DNA of 64,000 nt from NCBI GenBank assembly GCA_958418815.1, contig CATZGB010000011.1, forward strand, positions 16,308 to 80,307. The letters are read 5' to 3'. Below the pieces are notes generated by a model that searched no databases, was not told where the DNA came from, and worked only from the letters and a program-made list of their open reading frames with translations. Source of the DNA: an uncultured Bacteroidales bacterium (GTDB lineage Bacteria > Bacteroidota > Bacteroidia > Bacteroidales > Muribaculaceae). A program made the translations under genes and the position numbers. Each line of letters begins with the position of its first letter. Position 1 is the first letter of the stretch. Positions 20,936 to 29,391 of the stretch are shown here, in pieces.

Positions 20936-21166
20936 AATGGAATGAATTTAATGAATGAGACTGTAATAGTATGAAACGTGTGAGGCGACAGCAAGTCATC
21001 CCTCTGAATGCAAAACAAGCATCCGCGCCGAATGTTCTGAGTCCCCTCACCTTTATGCCCGTCAATTGTTTCACCAAAACTGCCATCAGCCAGCCCTCGC
21101 CCATTCAGCCGCCATTCAGGATAGACGTTCAATTATGAAAATAAATCAAAATAAAATCCATTTTTC

Positions 21167-21197
21167 CTTGACATTATCAAAAAAAGCATTAACTTTG
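21167..21197 (+). promoter_or_regulatory. Promoter of tRNA-Gly
   Basis: CTTG (21167-21170), 19 nt, TAACTTTG (21190-21197): a near-perfect Bacteroidetes promoter 20 nt before the tRNA. Confidence 0.8.
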
Positions 21198-21217
21198 CAG
21201 TCGAAAAAAGACATCAC

Positions 21218-21293
21218 GCGGTAATAGCTCAGTTGGTAGAGCATCAGCTTCCCAAGCTGAGGGTCGCGAGTTCGAGCCTCGTTTACCGCTCCA
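21218..21293 (+). tRNA. tRNA-Gly (anticodon CCC)
   Basis: Seven-pair acceptor stem (GCGGTAA with TTACCGC), D-loop AGTTGGTAGA, anticodon loop TTCCCAA giving anticodon CCC (reads GGG), T-loop TTCGAGC, discriminator T and an encoded CCA at 21291-21293. It has its own promoter and a hairpin terminator and stands as a single-gene unit. Confidence 0.95.
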
Positions 21294-21295
21294 AT

Positions 21296-21341
21296 CGGAA
21301 TCGCTAAAACTCAACAGCCCAATGTGATTTTAGCGATTCCG
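21296..21341 (+). terminator. Terminator after tRNA-Gly
   Basis: Fourteen-base perfect stem (21296-21309 with 21328-21341), 18 nt loop, then TCATTT. It starts three bases after the CCA end. Confidence 0.75.
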
Positions 21342-21389
21342 TCATTTAGGGACTTTCAACTGATTCATTCCATTTAATCATATCCCATT

Positions 21390-21803
21390 ATGAAGAAATC
21401 AATTCTTTTCACTTTCCTGATGGCTATCTTCGCCATCTCCCTGTCTTCCTGCTCTTCGAGCCAGGACAAACTCAAACAGGCATGTGAGGAGGCCACAAAG
21501 CAGTGCCCCGTCCAGGCCGACTATGGCATGTCCATCGTGTCGATTGACTATGCCGACAACAATGTTGTCTACAATGTAGAGGTTGACGAGTCAATCTACG
21601 GCGAAGACGCCATCCAGCAGTTCACCGCCGCCAAAGACCAGATGGGCGACGCTATGAAGGAAGCCATCCTCTCCGGCTCAGACAAAGACATCGCCGCCAT
21701 GGTTGACCTCTGCCGCAAGGCCGACGCCAACATCGTATTCAAATACACCGGCAAGCCCTCAGGCCAGTCGTTTGAAATCGAAATCCCCGCCAGCGAGCTT
21801 TAA
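21390..21803 (+). CDS. Small lipoprotein of unknown function
   Basis: 137 residues. A clean lipoprotein signal peptide ends SLSSC (lipidated Cys21). The rest is a small mixed alpha/beta domain: Cys residues at about 32 and 39 (QACEEATKQC), strands MSIVSIDY and NVVYNVEVD, a helix through residues 75-110, and a final strand FEIEIPASEL. I do not recognise a named family. The paired Cys could form a disulfide in the periplasm. It lies between two terminators, so it appears monocistronic; no clear promoter was seen in the 48 bp after the tRNA terminator. Confidence 0.75.
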   Translation: MKKSILFTFLMAIFAISLSSCSSSQDKLKQACEEATKQCPVQADYGMSIVSIDYADNNVVYNVEVDESIYGEDAIQQFTAAKDQMGDAMKEAILSGSDKDIAAMVDLCRKADANIVFKYTGKPSGQSFEIEIPASEL

Positions 21804-21830
21804 CTTTAAAAGGCAACGCGAAGCCATATC

Positions 21831-21872
21831 CATAGCCTGCAGTCCCCTACCGGACCGCGGGCTATGTTTTTT
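21831..21872 (+). terminator. Terminator after small lipoprotein gene
   Basis: Ten-pair stem (21831-21840 with 21857-21866, one G-T) followed by a run of six T residues: a classical intrinsic terminator. Confidence 0.8.
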
Positions 21873-21913
21873 CTGTCCAGCTTAGGTTCCGTCAGAAATT
21901 CCCCGCGATTTTG

Positions 21914-21945
21914 TTTGCATCCTTATCGGATTTTGATTACATTTG
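21914..21945 (+). promoter_or_regulatory. Promoter of fbp
   Basis: TTTG (21914-21917), 20 nt, TACATTTG (21938-21945). Transcription would begin near 21949, 17 nt before the fbp ATG. Confidence 0.7.
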
Positions 21946-21965
21946 CGGATAATCATACATAAACA

Positions 21966-23972
21966 ATGCCGGAAGCTATGTATAATCATCATTTCACCCC
22001 AGACAGTTTCGCTGATGACCGACGGCTGATGGAGCTCCTCAGCCAGAATTTCCCCACTGTCAGCGCGGCATCCACTGAGATAATAAACCTCGAGGCAATC
22101 CTCAACCTGCCGAAAGGCACCGAGCATTTCATCGCCGACATACACGGCGAACACGAGGCGTTTGACCATATCGTGCGCAACGCGTCGGGCAACATCCGGC
22201 GCAAAGTCAACGAGATTTACGGCAACACCATGCGCGACGAGGAGATACGCCGCCTCTGCACCCTCATATATTACCCCGAAAGGAAACTCGAGGAAATCAA
22301 GGAGACCGAGGAGGAGATGGATGATTTCTACAACGTCACCCTCCACCGCCTGGTGAAGGTATGCCGCTCCGTCTCATCCAAATACACCCGCTCCAAGGTG
22401 CGCAAGACCCTCCCGAAGGAGTTTGCCTACATCATCGAGGAGCTTCTCCACGAGGAGCATGATGACCACAACAAACAGGCATATTACTCACGCATCATCG
22501 AGACCATAATCTCCACCGGCCAGGCCGACGCTTTCATCGTGGCCATCTCCAAGGTCATACAGAGGCTCAGCATCGACTGGCTCCACATCCTCGGCGATGT
22601 CTATGACAGGGGGCCGGGCGCACACATCATTATGGACCGCCTTATGACCTACGAGCGATTTGACATGCAATGGGGCAACCATGACGCGCTCTGGATAGGA
22701 GCGGCGGCCGGCAATGAGTGCTGCATCGCCAATGTGTTGAGGATATCACTCCGCTACGGCAACATGGCCACTCTCGATGACGGCTACGGCATCAACCTCG
22801 TGCCACTGGCCACATTCGCGATGGAGACCTACGGCGACGACGAGTGCAGCCGGTTTCTCCCAAAGCTTCCCGAGGATTGCGACATCGACGACAAGACCCG
22901 CATGCTCATGGCGCGGATGCACAAAGCCATCTCCATAATACAGTTCAAACTTGAGGCCGCCCTCATCGACAAGAGGCACGAATGGGAAATGGACGAGCGC
23001 AAGCTGCTCCACAAGATGAACATTCCCAACGCCACCATCGAAATCGACGGTGTAATCCACCCGCTGCTCGACAACAACTTCCCGACGATTGACCCCGCCG
23101 ACCCATACAGGCTGACTCCCGAGGAGGAGAGCCTTGTGGCAAGGCTGCGCCACTCTTTCCTGGTGAGCGACAAGCTGCGCCGCCATGTCGACCTGATGTT
23201 CTCCCACGGATGCCTCTACACAATCATCAACTCCAACCTGCTGTTTCACGCGTCTGTGCCGCTTAACCCTGACGGCACGCTCAAGGAGGTTGACCTCGAA
23301 GGGACTAAATACAGCGGGCGCGAGCTGCTCCACCGCGTGGGCATGACCATGCGCGCGGCATTCAACGAAGACACCCCTGCCGACCGCAAGGATTTCGCCA
23401 CCGACTATTTCTGGTATCTCTGGTGTGGCCCATGCTCGCCACTTTTCGACAAGGCGCGCATGACCACATTCGAACGCTATTTCATAGCCGACAAGGAGAC
23501 CCACAAGGAGGAGAAAGGAGCATATTATACTCTCCGCGACGACCCTAAAGTCTGCGGCATGATTCTCGACGCGTTCGGGGTCGAAGGGGAGCATCGCCAC
23601 ATAATCAACGGCCATGTGCCGGTGAAGGTCGGCAAAGGGGAATGCCCTGTGCGCGCCGACGGCATGCTGCTGGTGATTGACGGAGGATTCGCCAAATCAT
23701 ATCACCACACCACTGGTATCGCCGGATATACCCTGGTCTACCACTCGCGAGGCCTGCAGCTTGTGCAGCACGAGCCGTTCTCATCCACCGAGGAGGCCAT
23801 ATCGTCGGCAGCCGACATCCTCGGCACCACCCAGATCGTGGAGCTGGCAAACCACCGCCAGCGAGTAAGGGACACCGACAAGGGGAATGAGTTGCAGATA
23901 CAGATCGACGAACTTACCCGGCTGCTTTACGCCTACCGTCACGGCATCGTGAAGGAACGAGCCACCCGCTGA
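21966..23972 (+). CDS. fbp: Fructose-1,6-bisphosphatase, class III
   Basis: 668 residues, the length of the Firmicutes/Bacteroidetes class III enzyme, unrelated to classes I and II. It removes the 1-phosphate of fructose 1,6-bisphosphate in gluconeogenesis. Calcineurin-type metal motifs are clear: HFIADIHGEHEAF (about residue 57), GDVYDRGPG (about 212) and WGNHDALW (about 237), with later His-rich blocks (NGHVPVKVGKGE) near residue 548. It has its own promoter and is followed 48 bp later by a second promoter, so it is a single-gene unit. Confidence 0.95.
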   Translation: MPEAMYNHHFTPDSFADDRRLMELLSQNFPTVSAASTEIINLEAILNLPKGTEHFIADIHGEHEAFDHIVRNASGNIRRKVNEIYGNTMRDEEIRRLCTLIYYPERKLEEIKETEEEMDDFYNVTLHRLVKVCRSVSSKYTRSKVRKTLPKEFAYIIEELLHEEHDDHNKQAYYSRIIETIISTGQADAFIVAISKVIQRLSIDWLHILGDVYDRGPGAHIIMDRLMTYERFDMQWGNHDALWIGAAAGNECCIANVLRISLRYGNMATLDDGYGINLVPLATFAMETYGDDECSRFLPKLPEDCDIDDKTRMLMARMHKAISIIQFKLEAALIDKRHEWEMDERKLLHKMNIPNATIEIDGVIHPLLDNNFPTIDPADPYRLTPEEESLVARLRHSFLVSDKLRRHVDLMFSHGCLYTIINSNLLFHASVPLNPDGTLKEVDLEGTKYSGRELLHRVGMTMRAAFNEDTPADRKDFATDYFWYLWCGPCSPLFDKARMTTFERYFIADKETHKEEKGAYYTLRDDPKVCGMILDAFGVEGEHRHIINGHVPVKVGKGECPVRADGMLLVIDGGFAKSYHHTTGIAGYTLVYHSRGLQLVQHEPFSSTEEAISSAADILGTTQIVELANHRQRVRDTDKGNELQIQIDELTRLLYAYRHGIVKERATR

Positions 23973-24019
23973 CCGGCCCCGGAACCACATCCATAATCAA
24001 ATCCCGCCAAGACGATTAT

Positions 24020-24050
24020 TTTGTCAGTTGCGCGGGATTTGCTACCTTTG
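24020..24050 (+). promoter_or_regulatory. Consensus promoter of the tsaC-type gene operon
   Basis: TTTG (24020-24023), 19 nt, TACCTTTG (24043-24050): an exact Bacteroidetes consensus. The -7 box ends 9 nt before the first ATG of the next gene, so initiation is close to the start codon. Confidence 0.85.
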
Positions 24051-24059
24051 TTAGCGGAA

Positions 24060-24671
24060 ATGGAAAAGAAAACAAAGACCGACAACCTTAACGCCTCCGA
24101 GCGCAAGATGGCAGAGGAGGTGGCCAAAGCCGCGGACATCGTCAAGCGCGGGGGGCTGATTCTTTATCCCACCGACACGGTGTGGGGCATCGGCTGCGAC
24201 GCGTCAAATCCCGAAGCGGTCAGGAAAGTGTTCGAGCTGAAACGCCGCGCCGACAACAAGGCTATGATTGTCCTTGTAGGCTCGGCCGACGATGTGGCCT
24301 GCTATGTGGAGTCCATGCCCGACGTGGCCCATGACCTGATAGAGGTGTCGGAGAAACCGCTGACAATCGTCTATGACCGTGGAGTCCGCCTGGCCCCAGA
24401 GCTGCTCGGAGAAGATGGCAGTGTGGGCATCAGGGTGACACGCGAGGCTTTCTCAGCCAGCCTCTGCCGCCGACTCAGACGCCCGCTGGTCTCCACATCC
24501 GCCAACATCTCTGGCCAACCGGCCCCGGCCCTTTTCCCGGAGATTTCCGAGGAGATACTCAACGGCGTCGACTATGTGGTAGACTACCGGCGTGACGACC
24601 TGAGCCGCCGGCAACCGTCGACGGTAATGAGGCTTTCATCCGGCGGCGTGTTCAAGGTGCTGCGTCCCTGA
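24060..24671 (+). CDS. L-threonylcarbamoyladenylate synthase (Sua5/YrdC/YciO family)
   Basis: 203 residues from the ATG at 24060. It makes threonylcarbamoyl-AMP from Thr, bicarbonate and ATP, the first step of t6A37 tRNA modification. Family blocks are GGLILYPTDTVWGIGCDAS, KRRADNKAMIVLVG, GSVGIRVTRE and RPLVSTSANISGQPAP. An internal ATG at 24108 (MAEEVAKAADIVKRGG) is closer to the usual family start. The promoter -7 box ends at 24050, so 24060 would leave a leader of only about 6 nt, which makes 24108 a real alternative. It heads a probable operon with the sugar transferase (45 bp gap) and ClC gene. Another t6A-pathway gene, tcdA, lies about 4 kb away. Confidence 0.9.
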   Translation: MEKKTKTDNLNASERKMAEEVAKAADIVKRGGLILYPTDTVWGIGCDASNPEAVRKVFELKRRADNKAMIVLVGSADDVACYVESMPDVAHDLIEVSEKPLTIVYDRGVRLAPELLGEDGSVGIRVTREAFSASLCRRLRRPLVSTSANISGQPAPALFPEISEEILNGVDYVVDYRRDDLSRRQPSTVMRLSSGGVFKVLRP

Positions 24672-24716
24672 CGGGGCCAGACACCATCCACCTCACCCAA
24701 CAGATTGAAACCGCGG

Positions 24717-26156
24717 ATGATCACAGAGAAACGACAACGGATAAGATATGTCGCCGGAGACTACCTGGCGACCTCCCTGGCGTGGTTCCTGTTCAACATC
24801 ATCCGCTACAAGCAGATTGTCGTTCCCCAGGGGATGGCATTTCCCTCTTTCTCGGCATACTACTCGATCGACCCGGTCATACTGGGACAGGTTTTTTTCC
24901 CGCTGATGATGATGGTGCTGTATTACCTTTCGGGATATTACAACCGTCCGCTGTTCCGGTCAAGGCTTGACGAACTGCTGACCACCGTCTCCACCGCCAT
25001 AATCGGCTCGGTGATTATCTTTTTCCTCGCCCTGGTCAACGACCCGATTCCCGACAGGGCAAGCAACATCGAGCTGGTCGCGATACTCTTCGCCCTGTTG
25101 TTCGGGGTGGTCTACCTGGTCAGGCTGAGCATCACGATATATGGCCTGAAGAAAATCAACCGTGGCAAACTGACCAGGCCAATGGTCGTCATCGGTATCA
25201 ACAACGATGCCAGGCGACTGCGCCACCGCATGGAGTCGGTCAAGGGGCGCGGCCACAAGGTGGTCGCCTATGTCGACCCTGCCGCAGGTGACTCCACACA
25301 CAACCATAAAAAAACATTTGACGGACTGCCGGTGATCAGCCTGCAACAGGTCGCAGACTCCAAAGAGAGCCTTGGCCTGACGGCATTGCTCATACCGGAA
25401 GGGATATCCGCCGGGAAGACCGCCGACTTCTCAGAAGTCCTTAACAGCCTCTTCCCCCTTGAGATACCCATACTTGTCTCTCCATCCTCATTGCAGCTTG
25501 TCAGCCGCCTCCAGAACCTGGGTGACATAGCCGGCGAACCGCTTATAGACATCTGCTCGGCAAGGATTTCTGACTCCACCCGCAACCTCAAGCGCGCCGG
25601 CGACCTTGCCGTGGCTTCGGTGGCCCTGATTCTGCTCTCGCCGCTGTTGGCAATCATAGCTGCGCTCATCAAGCGTGACTCCAAAGGCCCGGTGTTTTAC
25701 CGCCAGGAAAGAATCGGCTATCACAAGAAACCGTTCAAAATAATAAAATTCCGCACGATGGTGGCCGATGCCGAGCCTTCAGGCCCGCGCCTGTCATCAG
25801 AGGGCGACACCCGCGTCACACGGCTCGGGCGATTCATGCGGAAATACCGCCTCGACGAACTGCCACAGTTCGTCAATGTGCTGCGCGGGGAGATGTCGCT
25901 CGTCGGCCCACGTCCGGAGAGGGAGTTCTTCATACGCCAGATACTCAAAAAAGCACCATATTACTCGCTGCTCCACCAGGTGCGCCCCGGCATCACCTCC
26001 TGGGGGATGGTGAAGCACGGATACGCCTCTTCTGTCGACGAGATGGTGGAGCGCGCCCGCTTCGACCTGATATACCTGGAGAACATATCGCTAATGGTCG
26101 ACCTGAAAATTTTGCTCCACACGGTCAACACTGTCATCAAAGGCCGTGGTGTCTGA
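24717..26156 (+). CDS. Polyprenyl-phosphate sugar-1-phosphate transferase (exopolysaccharide priming type)
   Basis: 479 residues. Four hydrophobic helices lie in the N-terminal 120 residues, then a CoA-binding-like/Rossmann cytoplasmic domain (MVVIGINNDARRL, about 155-270), another membrane segment (AVASVALILLSPLLAIIAAL, about 300-320), and the C-terminal bacterial sugar transferase domain. Diagnostic blocks are GPVFYRQERIG, FKIIKFRTMVADAE, RKYRLDELPQF and SLVGPRPE. WcaJ/WbaP-type enzymes load the first sugar phosphate onto undecaprenyl phosphate to start a glycan. No other polysaccharide genes are adjacent, so it is a lone priming enzyme. The ATG at 24717 is used; an upstream TTG would add four residues. 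Confidence 0.9.
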   Translation: MITEKRQRIRYVAGDYLATSLAWFLFNIIRYKQIVVPQGMAFPSFSAYYSIDPVILGQVFFPLMMMVLYYLSGYYNRPLFRSRLDELLTTVSTAIIGSVIIFFLALVNDPIPDRASNIELVAILFALLFGVVYLVRLSITIYGLKKINRGKLTRPMVVIGINNDARRLRHRMESVKGRGHKVVAYVDPAAGDSTHNHKKTFDGLPVISLQQVADSKESLGLTALLIPEGISAGKTADFSEVLNSLFPLEIPILVSPSSLQLVSRLQNLGDIAGEPLIDICSARISDSTRNLKRAGDLAVASVALILLSPLLAIIAALIKRDSKGPVFYRQERIGYHKKPFKIIKFRTMVADAEPSGPRLSSEGDTRVTRLGRFMRKYRLDELPQFVNVLRGEMSLVGPRPEREFFIRQILKKAPYYSLLHQVRPGITSWGMVKHGYASSVDEMVERARFDLIYLENISLMVDLKILLHTVNTVIKGRGV

Positions 26157-26173
26157 AACATTCATCTGATTTT

Positions 26174-27991
26174 ATGCGTGATCCATACCTGCCCAACCGC
26201 CTGCGCAAGCCAGTTCATGATTTCTGGCTGAAGACCCTCATACTGAGGGAACGCCACATCAAGGAGAAGACCCTTGTGATGATTCTTTCGCTCGCTGTCG
26301 GGATTATCGCCGGATTCGCCGCGATGGCCCTCAAATGGCTCATCCATTTCATATCCGGCTCGCTGACCATGTTTGTCAATGTCGATGGTGGCAATTATCT
26401 CTACATCATATACCCCTGCATCGGCATACTGCTCGCCTGCTGGTATGTCAGGTATGTGGTCAAAGACAACATATCCCATGGTGTCACGCGTGTGCTGTAT
26501 TCCATATCGCAGAACAAAAGCCGCCTGAAACCCCACAACATGTACACCTCCGTGGTGGCTTCATCCATCACCATCGGATTCGGAGGCTCGGTCGGGGCCG
26601 AGGGCCCCATTGTCTACACCGGGGCCGCCATCGGGTCAAACCTCGGCCAGGCTTTCAGGCTGTCGCCGAGGGTGTTGATGATACTCGTGGGTTGCGGGGC
26701 AGCCGCCGGAATCGCCGGCATATTCAAGGCCCCGATCGCAGGCATGCTTTTCACCCTGGAGGTGCTGATGCTCGACCTTACCACGGTGACAGTGATGCCC
26801 CTCCTCATCTCCTCCATCACCGCCGCCTCCGTGGCATACATATTCACAGGCTACGACCTTGAGTTCTTCTTTGTGCAGAGCGAGCCGTTCATCATGGAGC
26901 GTCTGCCATTTTTCATAGCGCTTGGTATATTCTGCGGACTTGTGTCGCTCTATTTCACCAGGGTCATGAACATGATGGAGAACTTCTTCAAGCGCCACCT
27001 GCTCAAACAATGGCAGCGCACAGCCGTCGGGGGAGCCATACTCGCCTCGCTGGTCTTCCTCTTCCCACCCCTTTACGGCGAAGGTTACGGCTCGATAAAC
27101 TCACTGCTCAACGGCGACCCCGGGTCGATAGTAGACGGCTCGATATTCTACGGCGACAGGGGCGACGTATGGTTCATCATCGTCTACATCGGCCTCATCA
27201 TAGCCTTGAAAGGATTCGCCACCTCCGCAACGAACGGCGGCGGAGGAGTCGGCGGCACATTCGCCCCCTCGCTGTATGTGGGCTGCATGACCGGATTCTT
27301 CTTCGCGTTCCTGCTCAACCATCTCGGCTTCGGCATGGAGCTTTCGGTCAAGAACTTCGCCCTGATGGGGATGGCCGGCGTGATGGCCGGCGTGATGCAC
27401 GCTCCGCTGATGGGGATATTCCTCACGGCTGAGATGACCGGAGGATACGAACTGTTCCTGCCCCTGCTCGTGGTGTCAACCCTCTCATACGGCACCATCA
27501 AGATTTTCGAGCCGTATTCGATTTACACCATGCGTCTGGCACGGCGCGGAGAGTTGCTGACCCACCACAAAGACAAGGCTGTGCTGACCCTGATGAAAAT
27601 GAATTCGGTCATCGAGACCGACTTCCTCTCTGTGACCCCCGACATGAACCTCCGACAGATGGTCGACACAATCTCCAAGTCTAACCGAAACCTCTTCCCG
27701 GTGCTTGACGCAGACAGACACCTTATAGGAATAGTGCTGCTTGACGACATCCGAAACATAATGTTCCGCCCCGACCTTTACAAACGCCTGTATGTGAGCA
27801 GGTTCATGACAGCCGCGTCAACCAGGCTCCGCACCACCGACTCCATGGAGCAGGTGATGAAAACATTCGACGACACAGGAGCCTGGAACCTCCCGGTGGT
27901 CGACGAGCATGACCGGTATGTGGGATTTGTCTCAAAATCAAAGATATTCAACTCCTACCGCCGCGTGCTGCGCCACTATTCAGAAGACTGA
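26174..27991 (+). CDS. ClC-type chloride/proton antiporter with CBS domains
   Basis: 605 residues: a ClC membrane core of about 450 residues and a C-terminal pair of CBS domains (about 475-600, VIETDFLSVTPDMNLRQMV and FMTAASTRLRTTDSMEQVM). Selectivity-filter motifs are present: GGSVGAEGPIV with the gating Glu, GIFKAPIAGMLF, and GGVGGTFAPSL. Retention of the gating Glu points to a proton-coupled exchanger rather than a channel. CBS pairs usually bind adenine nucleotides and adjust transport. It lies 17 bp after the sugar transferase gene in the same operon. A GC-rich hairpin follows at 28027-28062. Confidence 0.92.
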   Translation: MRDPYLPNRLRKPVHDFWLKTLILRERHIKEKTLVMILSLAVGIIAGFAAMALKWLIHFISGSLTMFVNVDGGNYLYIIYPCIGILLACWYVRYVVKDNISHGVTRVLYSISQNKSRLKPHNMYTSVVASSITIGFGGSVGAEGPIVYTGAAIGSNLGQAFRLSPRVLMILVGCGAAAGIAGIFKAPIAGMLFTLEVLMLDLTTVTVMPLLISSITAASVAYIFTGYDLEFFFVQSEPFIMERLPFFIALGIFCGLVSLYFTRVMNMMENFFKRHLLKQWQRTAVGGAILASLVFLFPPLYGEGYGSINSLLNGDPGSIVDGSIFYGDRGDVWFIIVYIGLIIALKGFATSATNGGGGVGGTFAPSLYVGCMTGFFFAFLLNHLGFGMELSVKNFALMGMAGVMAGVMHAPLMGIFLTAEMTGGYELFLPLLVVSTLSYGTIKIFEPYSIYTMRLARRGELLTHHKDKAVLTLMKMNSVIETDFLSVTPDMNLRQMVDTISKSNRNLFPVLDADRHLIGIVLLDDIRNIMFRPDLYKRLYVSRFMTAASTRLRTTDSMEQVMKTFDDTGAWNLPVVDEHDRYVGFVSKSKIFNSYRRVLRHYSED

Positions 27992-28026
27992 CCTGAATTC
28001 ATCCGCGTTCAACCATATCTTTCATA

Positions 28027-28062
28027 CGGCCAGGCCCGCCACCTTCCCGGCGCGTCTGGCCG
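28027..28062 (+). terminator. Weak terminator-like hairpin after ClC gene
   Basis: Seven-base perfect stem (28027-28033 with 28056-28062) with an inner CGCC/GGCG pairing; no T run follows. It could be a Rho-independent stop of low strength. Confidence 0.4.
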
Positions 28063-28136
28063 ATGTCATATCCTGACGCAGGGGATGCCACAACCATCCA
28101 GAATCCGTTCGCAGCAAAACCGAGGGGGGTAAAAAG

Positions 28137-28362
28137 AAAAAACCTGAGGTACCTTCACAGGAACTTCAGGATTAAAGCCAAAAGGCAAGATTTGTGATTC
28201 TAAAAGAGTTGTCTATGCAACTTAAGTGTAGAGATTATATCTTACTTACATTCATCTCATCCTCAGCTTAGTCGGTAGCCGGAGCCTCACGGCGGCGTTT
28301 TCCCAACCTGAAAGGGCCTGACCTATGTCATAACACCTTTGGCAAGCCTTGGATGCTTTTCG
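28137..28362 (-). ncRNA. Unassigned structured small RNA, about 225 nt
   Basis: No protein-coding frame is convincing here, yet the stretch has its own consensus promoter (28397-28367) and an intrinsic terminator (hairpin 28170-28143, then about 12 nt U-rich). Reading leftward, an early GCCAAAGG (about 28341) can pair with a late CCTTTTGGC (about 28183) to close most of the molecule. Inside are local hairpins TGAC-ATAG-GTCA, GCCG...CGGC and AGTTG-CATAGA-CAACT. This closed-stem layout and length resemble 6S-type RNAs, but I could not match it to 6S, tmRNA, SRP or RNase P sequence landmarks. The exact 5' end is predicted from the -7 box. Confidence 0.65.
28143..28170 (-). terminator. Terminator of the small RNA
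   Basis: Eleven-position stem with two mismatches and a 6 nt loop, followed on the minus strand by a run of T residues interrupted once by C (28142-28131). Confidence 0.8.
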
Positions 28363-28366
28363 AAAG

Positions 28367-28397
28367 CAAAGTTACAAACAATTTTCTTTCCGACAAA
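28367..28397 (-). promoter_or_regulatory. Consensus promoter of the small RNA
   Basis: On the minus strand TTTG (28397-28394), exactly 19 nt, TAACTTTG (28374-28367). Full match to the Bacteroidetes consensus. Confidence 0.85.
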
Positions 28398-28471
28398 ATT
28401 TCCAGCCTAAAAAATCGCCGTTTTCTGCTAAAAAACATCTTTTAACGTTTTTCCCCCTCTAATCCGGGCAT

Positions 28472-29230
28472 TCAAACATCGGCGGGAGCTACAATGCGCT
28501 CCACGACGAGACCGGCGAGCGTCATCCCGAAAATTGCTGTGACATGACACAACGACCCGTTGACCGCCACTTTGTTGAATCCCATGGCGGAATCCTCGCC
28601 TGACACCTCCCCGAGGTTAGACAACAGTTCGGGGGAATAGACACAACGGAATTTCCGGCGGGGGAATTCACCAGATTTCTTGAACTTCCGGCGCAACGCA
28701 GCCGCCAGCGGGCAGCCCTGCACCTTCCAGAACTCCGCCACGGATATTTTTGTCGGGTCGAGCTTCAAGGCTGCCCCCATGGAAGAGAACACCACCGGAC
28801 GGTGGGCCGCCGTCGCGTTACGCAGCAACAATGCCTTGGCTGCCAGGGAATCGATGGCGTCAATCACAAAATCATACTCCTCGAAGTCAAAACTTCCGGC
28901 AGTCGCCTCCGTGTATTCCATCTCAAGCGCCGAGACTTCAATCCCGGGAGCCACCATCTGCATCTGCCGCTTCATCGCCTCGACCTTGACCTCCCCCACC
29001 GTGGAGAGGTTGGCCTCTGCCTGGCGGTTGATGTTGGTGGCCGCTACCCGGTCGGCGTCAACGATGGTGATATGACCGACTCCGGTGCGCGCGAGCGCCT
29101 CGGCAGTCCAGCTCCCGACACCCCCGACTCCGAAGATAATAACACGCGCACGGGAAAGCGCATCTATGGCAGCGTCTCCCACGAGACGACGCGTGCGGTT
29201 GAAAACCAACGAAGGGTCGATATTTTCCAT
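28472..29230 (-). CDS. tcdA: tRNA threonylcarbamoyladenosine dehydratase (ThiF/HesA fold)
   Basis: 252 residues. E1-like Rossmann protein with nucleotide motif VIIFGVGGVGSWTAEALAR, the NINRQ segment with the adenylation Arg, and the late RRKFRCVYSPE and GSLCHVTAIFGMTLAG blocks that mark the TcdA/CsdL branch. It cyclises t6A37 in tRNA to ct6A using ATP. A leftward TACCTTTG element at 29301-29294 puts transcription start near 29290, which rules out the longest frame beginning at 29296. ATGs at 29251, 29236 and 29230 remain; 29230 (MENIDPSLVFNRTRRL) matches the usual family start. It is divergent from carA. Confidence 0.9.
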   Translation of the reverse strand: MENIDPSLVFNRTRRLVGDAAIDALSRARVIIFGVGGVGSWTAEALARTGVGHITIVDADRVAATNINRQAEANLSTVGEVKVEAMKRQMQMVAPGIEVSALEMEYTEATAGSFDFEEYDFVIDAIDSLAAKALLLRNATAAHRPVVFSSMGAALKLDPTKISVAEFWKVQGCPLAAALRRKFKKSGEFPRRKFRCVYSPELLSNLGEVSGEDSAMGFNKVAVNGSLCHVTAIFGMTLAGLVVERIVAPADV

Positions 29231-29391
29231 TGTCATCTGCTTGATTAGCATTATGCTTTCGTGCCATGGAGAAAGATAACTCCTCCACACCGGCAAAGGT
29301 ACGAAAAGTTTTTCACGCCTCCGGGAGGGAAGTCCGGAAAAAATTAGTAACTTTGCAAACGGTTTTCAACACATTATAGACTTACCGACTT

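Noticed and set aside
22746..23615. Open frame of 289 codons antisense to fbp
   Set aside because: Lies wholly inside class III fructose-bisphosphatase; composition is that of a codon shadow.
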